A stretch of 64,000 bases of DNA from Nocardia shimofusensis NBRC 100134 (GTDB lineage: Bacteria; Actinomycetota; Actinomycetes; Mycobacteriales; Mycobacteriaceae): contig NZ_BDBT01000009.1 of NCBI RefSeq assembly GCF_001613125.1, positions 62,001 through 126,000 of the forward strand, read 5' to 3'. The notes beneath the pieces were generated by a model that had not been told where the DNA came from, did not search any database, and saw only the letters and a program-made list of their open reading frames with translations. The translations under genes were made by a program, and so were the position numbers. Shown in pieces: positions 17,739-29,564 of this stretch (positions within the stretch are counted from its first letter, which is position 1; each line of letters starts with the position of its first letter).

Positions 17739-19130
17739 ATGAAACAAAAACCGGACGCAGACCGGCTGGAGACCCGGACGCTGGTGGGCAGCACCAGCCC
17801 GGTGGTCCTGGCCTGGCTGGCCGACTACGTCTCGGACACCATGCGCTCGGACACCCTGGAGGGTGTCGTGGCCAGGCTCGACAGCGTCATCGTGGCCAAG
17901 GTGCCCGAACTCGCCGACCGGGACATGAGCCGCGATCTGGCCGCCAGCACCCGCGCGCACGCCCGGACCCTGCTGAGCAATCTGACCAGCGACACCTTCG
18001 AGTTCAGCCTGCCCGCCGAGGCACACGCCTTCGCCCGCACCATCGCCCGGCGCGGCTTCGACATGCGGGTGCTGCTGCGCACCTATCACGCCGGGATGGA
18101 GGCCGTGCTCGAGTACATGAACGAGGCGGTCGAACAGCGCGAGGTGCCGCGTGAGATCGAACGCGCGGTCATGCTGCGGATGTTCGACCGCACCACCAAA
18201 TGGATCAGCATGTCGGTGGAACTGCTCACCGACACCTATGTCGAGGAACGCGAACGGGTGCTGCGCGCGGCGCTCAACCGGCGCACCGAGACCGTGCGGG
18301 CGCTGCTGGCCGGGGAGGAACTCGACGCCGACCAAGCCGCGGTGCGGCTGGGGTACCGCCTCACCGGACATCATCTGGCCTTCGTGCTGTGGACCGACCA
18401 GGGCGAGCCCGGTGGCGACGCGGAGGTGACCGATCTGCTCGACCGGGTCGCCGCCCGGATGGCCGCGGATCTGGGCAGCGCCCGGCTGCTCACGGTGTCT
18501 TCGGGAGCGAGCGGGATGTGGGCATGGGCCGGACTCGACGACCAGGCCCACGCCGCCGAACTCGCGCTCCCCGGCCGGATCGAACAGTTGCTGGCAGGCT
18601 CGGTCGACGAACCCGTGCGGGTCGCCTTCGGGGTGCCGGGCGCGCGGGTCGCCGGGTTCAGGTCCGGGCACCGCGAGGCGATGGCGGCCCGTCAGGTCGC
18701 CGAGCGCGGCGACGCCGGGCGCCGCGTCACGGCCTATCGGGACGTGGAGATCGCCTACCTGGCCGGCGTCGACGCCGAGGCCATGCGGGGACTGATCGAG
18801 CGGGAACTGCGCGCGCTGGCGGGCGCCGAGGAGAACGCCGTCCGCCTGCGCCGCACCCTGTACGCCTATCTCGCCCAGCACCGCAGCCCCGAGGCGACCG
18901 CGAAAGCGCTCGGCGTGCACAAGAACACGGTGCGCTACCGGTTGCAGCGCATCGAGGAACTGCTCGGACATCCGATCGAGCAGCGCGGCCTGGCGCTGGA
19001 GGTCGCGCTCACCTGCCTGGCCGCCTACGACGAGGCGGCGGGCCTGTCGCCCGATCCGCCTCAGTCCGCGGCCGCCTCCCTGACCCGCACCCGGCGCGCG
19101 GGCGGTTCGACACCGTCGGCGACCGGGTGA
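17739..19130 (+). CDS. PucR/CdaR-family transcriptional regulator
   Basis: About 463 residues. The C-terminal PucR-type helix-turn-helix is clear: YLAQHRSPEATAKALGVHKNTVRYRLQRIEELLG (about residues 385-418), preceded by a GGDEF-like CdaR middle domain with GVPGARVAGFRSGHREAMAARQVAE. The N-terminal 190 residues are helical (RsbR-like sensor region, RTYHAGMEAVLEYMNEAV). ATG at 17739 is used; a TTG at 17709 is also in frame. It is divergent from the aldehyde dehydrogenase gene across an AT-richer 143-nt gap. Its 3' end overlaps the convergent DUF2277 gene by 70 bp. Confidence 0.88.
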   Translation: MKQKPDADRLETRTLVGSTSPVVLAWLADYVSDTMRSDTLEGVVARLDSVIVAKVPELADRDMSRDLAASTRAHARTLLSNLTSDTFEFSLPAEAHAFARTIARRGFDMRVLLRTYHAGMEAVLEYMNEAVEQREVPREIERAVMLRMFDRTTKWISMSVELLTDTYVEERERVLRAALNRRTETVRALLAGEELDADQAAVRLGYRLTGHHLAFVLWTDQGEPGGDAEVTDLLDRVAARMAADLGSARLLTVSSGASGMWAWAGLDDQAHAAELALPGRIEQLLAGSVDEPVRVAFGVPGARVAGFRSGHREAMAARQVAERGDAGRRVTAYRDVEIAYLAGVDAEAMRGLIERELRALAGAEENAVRLRRTLYAYLAQHRSPEATAKALGVHKNTVRYRLQRIEELLGHPIEQRGLALEVALTCLAAYDEAAGLSPDPPQSAAASLTRTRRAGGSTPSATG

Positions 19131-19324
19131 TGCGGGAGTTCGGCGAGCAGCGTGGTCGTCGCGGCCGCGATGGTCGCCACGGCCTTGTCCACGGCGGCCT
19201 TGGTGGTGGTGGACAGGCCGGACACACCACCGACCTTGCGCACGTACTGCAGTGCGGAAGCATAGATTTCCTGCTCGGTAGCGGCTGGTTCCAAACCGCG
19301 CAGGCGGGTGATGTCACTACACAT
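19061..19324 (-). CDS. DUF2277 family protein
   Basis: An 87-residue protein matching the small DUF2277 family, whose hallmark is an N-terminal MCxxIxxLxxxEPxATxxEIxASAxQxVRKVxG pattern; here MCSDITRLRGLEPAATEQEI followed by YASALQYVRKVGG. The function of the family is unknown; the conserved Cys2 is present. It converges on and overlaps the PucR-type gene by 70 bp at the 3' ends. ATG at 19324. Confidence 0.8.
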   Translation of the reverse strand: MCSDITRLRGLEPAATEQEIYASALQYVRKVGGVSGLSTTTKAAVDKAVATIAAATTTLLAELPHHPVADGVEPPARRVRVREAAAD

Positions 19325-19459
19325 GCGTGCACATTAGCCCCCCGAAAGCCGATGTGGCACCGCGAGAATCTGCTGGGCGCGAAATCGGTCGCGATGACGG
19401 CGAAGAAATCCCCCGCTGGACGATAACGGCGCTCCCGCACCGGTCCATGGTGAACAATC

Positions 19460-20401
19460 GTGGGCATGCCTGCCCGCGGTATACCCACATTGACGACCTT
19501 CCCGTACGAAGAGCTCGACAAGCGGGAGGAGGACCACTGGTCCGGCGCCGCCATCTCCGACGACGAATTGCGCGCGCTGGCGCTCGGTGGCTACTACTCG
19601 ACCCGCTGGGATGCGTTCCACGACGCGCTGTTGCTCGGCCCGGAACGCGAGCACCCGCTCGGGGATCGCCGCGAACTCGCGATCGACACGCTGACCGGCG
19701 CGTGGGGCATCACCGACGGCACCGAGGCGCAGGCCTCCATGGAGCAGCTGCTCGACGGCATGCACGCCCCGCTGTACGCCCTGGTGAATCCGCTGGTGAA
19801 GGCCTCGATCAATGCCAGTGAACGGGACCGCTTCGGCGAGCGCGCCGACCGGCACCGGGCGTTCCTGCGCCAGATCGCCTCGTTCCGCGGGATGGAGAAC
19901 CCGGAGTCGTTGGTGCGTGACTACGACATCTGGGCCCAGGCCATCAAGATCGGCTTCACCGATCATCTCGCCCGCCCGCTGCCCGCCGACATCCACGCCT
20001 GGGATCTGGCCAGGGTGGTCGCGGTCGCGCGGATGGCCTTCACCGCCGGATACATCGAGGCCGACGTGGCCTGGGGCTATCTCATGCGAGCGCTACCGCT
20101 GGCCCAGCGCAAATACCGTAACTGGCGGCAGTTCGGCGACGCCTATCTCACCGGCTGGACCTACTGGCAGGCGTGCGAGGACCTGGCCGAACTCAAGAAC
20201 GGCGGTGTCGACCGGCGGCTGGAACTGCTGCGGTTGTGGATCCGCCCGACCAGCCCGTGGCGTCGCATCGAACTCAACGGCCCGAAGCCCGAGGGCGGTC
20301 CCGACCTGCTCGAGGAGATCGACCGGGATGGCGAACCCGGGGAGCCCGGCGCGGCCGGGGACACCGGAGCATCCGGCGACCCCGGCCCGGCCGGGGGCTG
20401 A
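19460..20401 (+). CDS. DUF1266 domain protein with a collagen-like tail
   Basis: A 313-residue protein. The central region (GALTLGAWGI-like segment TLTGAWGITDG, then AWDLARVVAVARMAFTAGYI, AWGYLMRAL and NWRQFGDAYLTGW) matches DUF1266, a family without known function seen in proteins linked to cell-surface or toxin contexts. The last 24 residues are seven to eight Gly-X-Y triplets (GEP GEP GAA GDT GAS GDP GPA), a collagen-like tail. GTG at 19460 or ATG at 19466 could start it; AACAAT lies 7 nt before the latter. It is soluble by appearance, with no signal peptide. It converges on the next gene with a 1-nt gap. Confidence 0.78.
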   Translation: MGMPARGIPTLTTFPYEELDKREEDHWSGAAISDDELRALALGGYYSTRWDAFHDALLLGPEREHPLGDRRELAIDTLTGAWGITDGTEAQASMEQLLDGMHAPLYALVNPLVKASINASERDRFGERADRHRAFLRQIASFRGMENPESLVRDYDIWAQAIKIGFTDHLARPLPADIHAWDLARVVAVARMAFTAGYIEADVAWGYLMRALPLAQRKYRNWRQFGDAYLTGWTYWQACEDLAELKNGGVDRRLELLRLWIRPTSPWRRIELNGPKPEGGPDLLEEIDRDGEPGEPGAAGDTGASGDPGPAGG

Positions 20402-20402
20402 G

Positions 20403-21356
20403 TCAGCCCGCGTCCGGCAGCGAGCGCAGGATGCCGCGCCCGTAACGCTGGAACTGCACGTCGTCGACCATGCCGAGGGAGTGCCGCTCGACCAGCAGCT
20501 CCCACTCCGCGTACAGCTGGGCGACACCCGGGTCGGACGGGCCTGCCGCGCCGTCGACGGCCTCGCGGCGCACCGCGAAGGTCACCGCGCACGCGACGCG
20601 TTCCATGTCGGCCCGGTCCGCGCCGGTGAAGCGCAGCGTGAGGTGGCCGTCGTGGATGTCGAGGCCGGTCTCGCCGCGTGCCGCGCCGATTTCCCCGGGC
20701 GCCCCGGCGGGCGTCTCGGTCGCGTGTGCGTACAGCACCGCGGCGACCGGGAATTCGTAGGCGAAGCCGTTCTCCGGGTCGAGAGAGACGAACAGCACCC
20801 GGCAGGTGGTGGCGGCCAGCAGACCGGGACCGGCGGCGGGACGGGCGGTGGCCACGGCCGTCTCCAGGACGTATTCGTCGGGCCGGACGAAATGGTGCAG
20901 CGCGGCGATCCCGGCCTCCGCGTCCGCTCGCGGGGTCATCCGCGACACCGCGCGGTCGACGTCGCCGCGGGTGGGCCCGTCCTCGGTCCACACCGGTGCG
21001 GGCGGATCCAGCTCCGGGGCGGCGATGTCGACCCGCCGCGCGTTCAGGATCTGGTCGTTGATGCGCTCGACGATGCGGCCTGCCGCGGGGACGTCGTGCT
21101 CGGCGATGAGCACCGGCAGCGGGGTGCGGTCGGCCGGTACGCCGGTGAGTACCGGGGCCGGATGGCGCAGATAGATCTCGATCACGACGGCGTCGTCGGC
21201 ACGCCTGCTCAGGCGGACCTTCAACAATTCGTCGACCGGGACATCCAGGACGCGCTCACCTTCGGCGTCGCCCTCGCCGCCCGGCCGGAGAACGATCAGA
21301 CGTCCGTGCCCGTGCCGCACGATAGCGGTGGGTGTTCGTAGCTCGACTATGTCCAT
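20403..21356 (-). CDS. Conserved hypothetical protein, possible bacterial PH-like domain
   Basis: A 317-residue protein that I do not recognise with confidence. The middle contains HHFVRPDEYVLETAVATARP and GLLAATTCRVLFVS, which has the shape of a bacterial PH/YokE-type domain, and the C-terminal LYAEWELLVERHSLGMVDDV resembles a short SHOCT-like helix pair. The N-terminal 120 residues look like a beta-rich repeat of the same kind. No signal peptide or membrane segment. GGGGGT just upstream of ATG 21356 can act as a ribosome binding site. Function unknown. Confidence 0.65.
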   Translation of the reverse strand: MDIVELRTPTAIVRHGHGRLIVLRPGGEGDAEGERVLDVPVDELLKVRLSRRADDAVVIEIYLRHPAPVLTGVPADRTPLPVLIAEHDVPAAGRIVERINDQILNARRVDIAAPELDPPAPVWTEDGPTRGDVDRAVSRMTPRADAEAGIAALHHFVRPDEYVLETAVATARPAAGPGLLAATTCRVLFVSLDPENGFAYEFPVAAVLYAHATETPAGAPGEIGAARGETGLDIHDGHLTLRFTGADRADMERVACAVTFAVRREAVDGAAGPSDPGVAQLYAEWELLVERHSLGMVDDVQFQRYGRGILRSLPDAG

Positions 21357-21680
21357 ACCCCCTGCGCTCCGTTTTTGTGTCGTCGCTCACGATAGGCCGA
21401 ACATGACATGCTTGTGTCCACTCGAGGTAAACCGGAGCGAGGAATCGGGAACCTGAGCTGTTCTCCGGTCGTTTACCTGTCGAACCGCACCGATTGCCGA
21501 ACGGCGCGATGTATCGAGTAGACCGTACGCGGTAACCTGGCATGTCCGCATCCGATTCCCCCAGCGGACGGAACCCGGGTGCGTAATGCCACACGCTGTG
21601 CTCGATGTATCGCTGCTCGATGGATCACTCGGCAAGTACCCGGAGAAACCGGAAAGGACTGGCCGCCCGGCCTACGCTCT
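21357..21680. other. Divergent promoter region before ftsH
   Basis: A 324-nt gap between two divergent genes. It should hold the ftsH promoter; its GC is a little lower around 21470-21530. No convincing -10/-35 pair or operator could be assigned by eye, and no small gene is supported. Confidence 0.4.
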
Positions 21681-24122
<2,442 letters not shown>

Positions 24123-24194
24123 TCGGGTGACGATTAGGCTCGACCCACGCCGGTGGGCGAAGGACCACCGGCGCGGATTTGGAGGTGTCCTCGA

Positions 24195-24869
24195 TTGTCG
24201 GCCAACCATGACACGGCGTTCGACGCCGTGACCGGCGCGGAATTCGACGGCGCGAACGGCGCGGCGCCCGAGCCGGTGTTGCGCGCGCAAGAGACCGGTC
24301 GCCCCTTCGACCAGGACCGGGCGGAAGCGGCGGTCCGCGAACTGCTGCTCGCCGTCGGCGAGGACCCGGATCGCCCCGGCCTGATCGACACCCCGGCCCG
24401 GGTCGCTCGCGCCTACCGCGAGATGTTCGCCGGGTTGTACGTGGAGCCCGACCGGGTGCTGGACACCACCTTCGACGAGGGTCACCAGGAACTGGTGCTG
24501 GTGCGCGACATCCCGATGTACTCGACCTGCGAGCACCACCTGGTGTCCTTCCACGGTGTCGCGCACGTCGGCTACATCCCCGGCCCGGCCGGGCGGGTGA
24601 CCGGGCTGTCCAAGCTGGCCAGGGTGGTCGATCTCTACGCCAAGCGCCCGCAGGTGCAGGAACGGCTGACCAGTCAGATCGCCGACGCCGTCATGCGCAA
24701 GCTGGAACCGCGCGGCGCGATCGTCGTGGTGGAGGCCGAGCATCTGTGCATGGCGATGCGCGGCATCCGCAAGCCCGGCGCGAGCACCACCACCTCGGCG
24801 GTGCGCGGCCTGCTGCAGACCAATGCCGCCTCGCGTTCCGAGGCGCTCGATCTGATTCTGCGGAAGTGA
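24195..24869 (+). CDS. folE: GTP cyclohydrolase I
   Basis: A 224-residue enzyme for the first step of folate synthesis, GTP to dihydroneopterin triphosphate. The zinc ligands are visible: Cys and His in [13 protein letters not shown] and the second Cys in [31 protein letters not shown] is the family core. The start is a TTG at 24195 with GGAGGTG 7 nt upstream, a rare start decided by that site. Its stop overlaps the folP start (GTGA). Confidence 0.96.
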   Translation: MSANHDTAFDAVTGAEFDGANGAAPEPVLRAQETGRPFDQDRAEAAVRELLLAVGEDPDRPGLIDTPARVARAYREMFAGLYVEPDRVLDTTFDEGHQELVLVRDIPMYSTCEHHLVSFHGVAHVGYIPGPAGRVTGLSKLARVVDLYAKRPQVQERLTSQIADAVMRKLEPRGAIVVVEAEHLCMAMRGIRKPGASTTTSAVRGLLQTNAASRSEALDLILRK

Positions 24870-25783
24870 ACCAGGCCGCAGGGAAGGCGGAACCGGTGTC
24901 CGTCCCGACCGTCACCGCGCGCGGCGACCGCCGCTGCGTGGTGATGGGCGTGGTGAACGTGACCGGTGACTCCTTCTCCGACGGCGGGCGGTACCTGGAC
25001 CCCGACCGCGCCATCGCGCACGGCATCGAGCTCTACGCGGCGGGTGCCGACATCATCGACGTCGGCGGCGAGTCGACCCGGCCGGGCGCCGATCGCGTCG
25101 ATCCGGTCACCGAGGCCGCGCGGGTGACCCCGGTGATCCGCGGCCTGGTCGCCGCAGGCGTGCCGACGAGTGTGGACACCATGCGCGCCGCGGTCGCCGA
25201 GGCCGCGCTGGCCGCGGGAGTCGGGGTGATCAACGACGTCTCCGGTGGTCGCGCCGACCCCGACATGGTGAAAGTCGTCGCCGACGCGCGGGTTCCGTGG
25301 ATCCTCATGCACTGGCGCGCGGCGGCCGACTATCGGCACGCGGGCCCCGCCGAGCACTACGACGACGTGGTGGCCGAGGTGCGCGCCGAACTCGGCGCCC
25401 AGGTCGAGCTCGCGGTGGGCGCGGGGGTCGATCCCGGCAGGCTGATCCTCGACCCGGGTCTGGGCTTCGCCAAGAACGCCGAGCACAACTGGGCGTTGCT
25501 GGCCGCGCTTCCTGAGTTCGTCGCGGCCGGCCTGCCGGTGCTGATCGGCGCGTCACGGAAGCGCTTCCTGGGTACCCTGCTCGCCGACGCCGACGGTCCG
25601 CGCCCGCCCGACGGCCGCGAAATCGCCACCGCGACGGTCTCCGCCCTTGCCGCCCAGAACGGGGCCTGGGGTGTGCGGGTGCACGACGTGCGCTCCTCGC
25701 TGGACGCGATCGCCGTCGTCGACGCCTGGCAGCGGGCGAGAACCGCGACCCCGTCCGAGCGGCCGGGAGGAGCCACCCGATGA
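24866..25783 (+). CDS. folP: Dihydropteroate synthase
   Basis: About 305 residues. It joins dihydropterin pyrophosphate with p-aminobenzoate and is the sulfonamide target. Family blocks: [41 protein letters not shown], and the C-terminal [10 protein letters not shown] and VRVHDV. GTG at 24866 overlaps the folE stop; GTG at 24896, with GGAAGG 8 nt upstream, is an equally possible start. It overlaps folB by ATGA. Confidence 0.95.
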   Translation: MNQAAGKAEPVSVPTVTARGDRRCVVMGVVNVTGDSFSDGGRYLDPDRAIAHGIELYAAGADIIDVGGESTRPGADRVDPVTEAARVTPVIRGLVAAGVPTSVDTMRAAVAEAALAAGVGVINDVSGGRADPDMVKVVADARVPWILMHWRAAADYRHAGPAEHYDDVVAEVRAELGAQVELAVGAGVDPGRLILDPGLGFAKNAEHNWALLAALPEFVAAGLPVLIGASRKRFLGTLLADADGPRPPDGREIATATVSALAAQNGAWGVRVHDVRSSLDAIAVVDAWQRARTATPSERPGGATR

Positions 25784-26211
25784 CCCAGCCGAGCGCACCG
25801 GCCGGTGCCGCCGGACCGAGACCGGCCGGACCGGACCGAGAACCGGACCGGATCGAACTGCGCGGCCTGCGCGTGTTCGGCAGGCACGGCGTCTTCGAGC
25901 ACGAGCGCCGCGACGGCCAGGAATTCGTCATCGATCTGACCGTGTGGGTGGATTTCACCGTCGCCGCCGCCTCCGACGACCTCGCCGCCACCGTCGACTA
26001 CGGCGCGCTCGCCGAGCGGGCGGTGCGCATCGTGGCCGGTCCGCCGCGCAATCTGATCGAGACGGTGGTCTCCGAGATCGCCGACGACGTGATGACCGAT
26101 CCGCGCATCCTGCGCGCCGACGTGGTGGTGCACAAGCCGTCCGCGCCGATCCCGCACACCTTCACCGATGTCCGGGTGGTCACCTCCCGCACCAGGCAGG
26201 AGGCCGGGTGA
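25780..26211 (+). CDS. folB: Dihydroneopterin aldolase
   Basis: A 143-residue enzyme that converts dihydroneopterin to 6-hydroxymethyl-dihydropterin. [25 protein letters not shown] contains the pterin-pocket Glu; [12 protein letters not shown] and [14 protein letters not shown] with the catalytic Lys complete the family. About 20 Pro/Ala/Gly-rich residues precede the domain. ATG overlaps the folP stop (ATGA), and its own stop overlaps folK (GTGA). Confidence 0.95.
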   Translation: MTQPSAPAGAAGPRPAGPDREPDRIELRGLRVFGRHGVFEHERRDGQEFVIDLTVWVDFTVAAASDDLAATVDYGALAERAVRIVAGPPRNLIETVVSEIADDVMTDPRILRADVVVHKPSAPIPHTFTDVRVVTSRTRQEAG

Positions 26212-26759
26212 GCCGGGCGGTGCTGTCGATCGGCTCGAACCTCGGCGACCGGCTCGCGCACCTGCGCGGCGTGGTCGACGAGTTCGCCGACTGCCTGGTC
26301 GCGGTCTCGCCGGTGTACTCGACCGCGCCGTGGGGCGGGGTCGAGCAGGACGACTTCCTGAATGCGGTGCTGGTGGTCGACGACGACGCGCGCGAGCCCG
26401 CCGATTGGCTGGCCGCCGGGCAGCGCCTCGAGCAGGCGGCGCATCGGGTCCGGGAGATCCGTTGGGGTGCACGTACTCTCGATGTCGACGTGGTGTGGTG
26501 CGCCCGCGGCGGGGAGCCGGTGATCAGTGCCGATCCGGTACTGACTCTGCCGCACCCGCGTGCCCACGAACGCGCCTTCGTGCTGATCCCGTGGCTGGCT
26601 GTGGAGCCGGAGGCGGTCCTGGCCGTGTCCGGCGTCGAGCGGCCGGTGCGGGACTGGCTTGCCGATCTGGAGACCGCCGACCGTGCGGGCGTGCGACGCA
26701 CCGAGTTGTCGTTGAGTGCCCGCGGCCTCGCGGGGGAGGGATCGTCGGAGTGCAACTGA
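26208..26759 (+). CDS. folK: 2-amino-4-hydroxy-6-hydroxymethyldihydropteridine pyrophosphokinase
   Basis: A 183-residue HPPK that transfers pyrophosphate from ATP to hydroxymethyl-dihydropterin. [34 protein letters not shown], and [13 protein letters not shown] followed by [13 protein letters not shown] are the pterin and metal sites. GTG at 26208 has AGGAGG five nt upstream and overlaps the folB stop. Confidence 0.95.
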   Translation: MSRAVLSIGSNLGDRLAHLRGVVDEFADCLVAVSPVYSTAPWGGVEQDDFLNAVLVVDDDAREPADWLAAGQRLEQAAHRVREIRWGARTLDVDVVWCARGGEPVISADPVLTLPHPRAHERAFVLIPWLAVEPEAVLAVSGVERPVRDWLADLETADRAGVRRTELSLSARGLAGEGSSECN

Positions 26760-27223
26760 AGCCGACCAAGGCATGGGACCTGGTGGCCACGGTCGTGATC
26801 GCGGCCCTGCTGGCCTGGGTGGCGACGCGGTTCGCCTATGGCAGCTTTCCGCCGATCTCGGTGTTCGCCGGCGCCTCGCTCTATCCGGTGGCCGCGATCG
26901 AGGTGGCGCTGGCGTTCGTGATCCGGGCCAGGGTGCGCGACGAGGAAGTGGGCACCGGCCGAAAACTGCACCCGATCACCGCCGCCCGCGCGGTCGCACT
27001 GGCCAAGGCCTCGGTGCAGGTGGGCGCGATCGTGGCGGGCATCTGGCTCGGTTTCCTGTTCTGGGTGTTCCCGCAGCGCGGTGAGCTGACCGCGGCCGCC
27101 GCGGATTCCCCCGGGGCCCTGGTGGGCTTCTTCGCGGGGGTGGCGTTGGTCGCCGCCGCGTTGTGGCTCGAGTATTGCTGTCGGGCCCCCGACGACCCCA
27201 CCGACGAGACCGCTACCACATAG
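26750..27223 (+). CDS. DUF3180 membrane protein
   Basis: A 157-residue protein with four hydrophobic segments (VVIAALLAWVATRFAYGSF, ASLYPVAAIEVALAFVI, VGAIVAGIWLGFLFWVF, ALVGFFAGVALVAAALWL). It corresponds to the actinobacterial DUF3180 family that always follows folK (Rv3605c in M. tuberculosis); function unknown. GTG at 26750 overlaps the folK 3' end by 10 nt, with a G-rich GGGGGAGGG about 10 nt upstream. Confidence 0.85.
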   Translation: MQLKPTKAWDLVATVVIAALLAWVATRFAYGSFPPISVFAGASLYPVAAIEVALAFVIRARVRDEEVGTGRKLHPITAARAVALAKASVQVGAIVAGIWLGFLFWVFPQRGELTAAAADSPGALVGFFAGVALVAAALWLEYCCRAPDDPTDETATT

Positions 27224-27280
27224 CGAATTCCGGGACAGGAATCACTCCGGCGCATCGTGGGCGGAGCTGCGCGCGCAGGC

Positions 27281-27294
27281 TACCCTGGCGGGCA
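27281..27294 (+). promoter_or_regulatory. Leaderless promoter -10 box
   Basis: TACCCT at 27281-27286, 7 nt before ATG 27294. No ribosome binding site precedes this start. Confidence 0.5.
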
Positions 27295-28481
27295 TGGTTG
27301 GACCGTCCCTCAGCAGCGCTTCCCGTCCCCGGCGGGATCAAGCGGGACGCTATTTCATCGGCACTCTGGTGCTGCTGGGACTGGTTGCCAGTGTGTTCCT
27401 GATCTTCAGCAACAGTCTGCAGCTGGTCCGCGTGGGCATGGTGGCCGCGCTGTGGGCCGCGGCCATCGGCGCGATGGCCGCCACCAAGTACCGCAAGGAC
27501 GCCGCCGTCGATCAGGCGAAGGTCCGCGACCTGCAGAAGGTCTACGAGTTGCAGCTGGACCGGGAGATCTCCGCGCGCCGCGAGTACGAGATGGGCGTGG
27601 AGGCCAGGGTCCGCGAGGAGGTCGGCGCGGATGCCGCCGAGATGGCCGCCCTGCGCGCCGAACTGTCTGTCCTGCGCCAGAGCCTGCAGCGGCTCTTCGA
27701 CGGCGATCTGCCCGTCGACCGCCCAGCCCTGCGCGCCGACGCCGTGCGCGTCCACGCGCTGCCCGGCAGCTCCGGCAGCGCGGCCGAGCCCGATGCTTCG
27801 GCGAACGGTAGCTCGCCGAATGCCGAAATCGCCTCCCGCGCCCGCGTATCGACCCCGGTGTTCGAACCGGGCCACCCCCACCCCGCCGCCTTCGCGGGCC
27901 CCGACGACGAACCGGTGACCGCCGAGACCTCGATCGTCCCCGCCGACTACGACCCGTCGGCCCCGACCCGTCTCGGCCCGAGCAACTGGCCGCACGCGTT
28001 CCACGCCCTCGGCGACACCGGAGCCTGGGCCGACGTCTACGCCGCCTCCGAAGCCGACGAGTCGTCGACCGAGTCCGATGCCTCCCCGGCCGGGGGCGCG
28101 GCCCCCGCGTCCGATGCTGTCGGTGCCGCCCCGGCCGTCTCATCCAGCGCCGCCGCGCCCGTCGGTACTGCCGCGCCGGTCGGTACTGCCGCGCCGGTCG
28201 GTACTGCCGCGCCCGTCGATACCGCCGCGCCCGTCGATACCGCTGCGCCTGCGATCCGGACACCCGCGACGTCCTCCGCCTCGCCCGCCGCGGCCGACGC
28301 GAGCACCGCCGGTTCCATCCCTGCGATCGAGCCCACCCCGGCGCCCGAGCCGAAGTCGGTCGTCGGCACCCCCTCCCGCCGCCGTCGTCGCGGGGAATCC
28401 GGTGACGGGGCCGGTGGGCGCAAATTGTCCGTCGCCGAGATCATGGCCAATCTCGCCTCCGAACAGCAGCGCGGCAACTGA
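27294..28481 (+). CDS. Membrane protein with coiled coil and repeat tail (Rv3604c-like)
   Basis: A 395-residue protein. Two close hydrophobic helices (YFIGTLVLLGLVASVFLIF and VGMVAALWAAAIGAMAA, residues 19-60) are followed by a charged coiled coil (about 65-140, KVRDLQKVYELQLDREISARREYE). The rest is Pro/Ala-rich, with five PVGTAA/PVDTAA hexapeptides near residues 285-315, then a basic segment RRRRRG. It corresponds to the conserved mycobacterial membrane protein next to the fol cluster (DUF6779-like). It probably lies in the inner membrane with a long cytoplasmic tail. Function unknown; the place next to folate and pantothenate genes is conserved. Confidence 0.8.
   Translation: MVGPSLSSASRPRRDQAGRYFIGTLVLLGLVASVFLIFSNSLQLVRVGMVAALWAAAIGAMAATKYRKDAAVDQAKVRDLQKVYELQLDREISARREYEMGVEARVREEVGADAAEMAALRAELSVLRQSLQRLFDGDLPVDRPALRADAVRVHALPGSSGSAAEPDASANGSSPNAEIASRARVSTPVFEPGHPHPAAFAGPDDEPVTAETSIVPADYDPSAPTRLGPSNWPHAFHALGDTGAWADVYAASEADESSTESDASPAGGAAPASDAVGAAPAVSSSAAAPVGTAAPVGTAAPVGTAAPVDTAAPVDTAAPAIRTPATSSASPAAADASTAGSIPAIEPTPAPEPKSVVGTPSRRRRRGESGDGAGGRKLSVAEIMANLASEQQRGN
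28154..28249. repeat. 18-bp tandem repeats in the membrane protein tail
   Basis: About five in-frame 18-bp units coding for PVGTAA (three) and PVDTAA (two). Confidence 0.75.
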
Positions 28482-28616
28482 ACCCCACCGCCGGAGCGGG
28501 TGAGCGATAAATCACGTCCGGTCCCGGTAGCTCTGGCAAACGACGGGCGGATATTCTCGACCACGAAACGTCCGGTACCCGCAGCGCGGGACTGGAACGA
28601 CATCGAGAGGACAACG

Positions 28617-29564
28617 TTGACCTCGGCAAGCCCGACTTCCGACAGCGCCGCGTCGGGATTCGACCCCGCGCCCGCACGCCTGACGGTGGGAATCGTCTCG
28701 GCGGGACGCGTCGGATCGGCTCTCGGCTCGGCTCTGGAACGCGCCGGACACGTGGTGTTCGGCGTCGCCGCCATCTCCGATGCCTCCAAGCATCGGGCGC
28801 GCACCCGGCTGCCCGACTCGGAGATCCTGCCGGTCGAGCAGGTCGCCGCGCGCGCCGAACTGTTGCTCCTCGCCGTCCCCGATGCCGAGCTGCCCGGCCT
28901 GGTTCGCGGCTTGGCCACCGCGGGCGTGGTTCGTCCCGGCACGCTGGTGGCGCACACCTCCGGCGCGAACGGCGTCGCCGTGCTGGAACCACTCACCGCC
29001 CTGGGCGCCCGCCCGCTGGCCATCCACCCGGCCATGACCTTCACCGGCCACGACGAGGACCTCAGCCGCCTGGCCAACGCCTGTTTCGGCGTCACCGCCG
29101 CCGACGACATCGGCTACGCCGTCGCGCAGTCGCTGGTGATCGAGATGGGCGGCGAGCCGGTCCGGGTGGCCGAGGAGAACCGCACGCTCTACCACGCCGC
29201 CCTCGCGCACGGCAGCAATCACCTGGTGACCCTGGTGCTCGACGCGGTGCAGGCGCTGCGGGAGTCGCTGGCCGGTCCCGGCCTGCTCGGCCAGCAGATC
29301 GTCGACGATCAGCCCGGTGGCCTGGCCGAACGCCTGCTCGCCCCGCTCGCCTCGGCGGCCCTGGACAACGCTCTGCGCCGTGGCCAGTCCGCCTTGACCG
29401 GCCCGGTGGCCAGGGGCGACGCGGACGCGGTGGCCGCCCATCTGGACGCGCTCGACGCCGCCGACCCCGGCGTGGCCCAGGCCTACCGCGCCCTTTCGCT
29501 GCGCACGGCCCGCCGGGCCGCCGCCGACCCCGCCCTGATCGACCTGCTGGAAGGACGCCGATGA
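28617..29564 (+). CDS. Rossmann-fold/DUF2520 oxidoreductase-like protein
   Basis: About 315 residues. The N-terminal NAD(P)-binding fold has [21 protein letters not shown]; the C-terminal DUF2520 helical domain has [17 protein letters not shown] and [16 protein letters not shown]. The architecture is that of 6-phosphogluconate-dehydrogenase-like reductases, and its fixed place before panC suggests a role in pantothenate supply, which is inference. TTG at 28617 with GAGAGG six nt upstream is preferred; an upstream GTG at 28500 would add 39 residues with no family match. The stop overlaps panC by ATGA. Confidence 0.85.
   Translation: MTSASPTSDSAASGFDPAPARLTVGIVSAGRVGSALGSALERAGHVVFGVAAISDASKHRARTRLPDSEILPVEQVAARAELLLLAVPDAELPGLVRGLATAGVVRPGTLVAHTSGANGVAVLEPLTALGARPLAIHPAMTFTGHDEDLSRLANACFGVTAADDIGYAVAQSLVIEMGGEPVRVAEENRTLYHAALAHGSNHLVTLVLDAVQALRESLAGPGLLGQQIVDDQPGGLAERLLAPLASAALDNALRRGQSALTGPVARGDADAVAAHLDALDAADPGVAQAYRALSLRTARRAAADPALIDLLEGRR

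Noticed and set aside
28500..28616. GTG at 28500 as start of the DUF2520 protein
   Set aside because: The extra 39 residues lack family likeness, while TTG 28617 has a good ribosome binding site. Kept only as an alternative.
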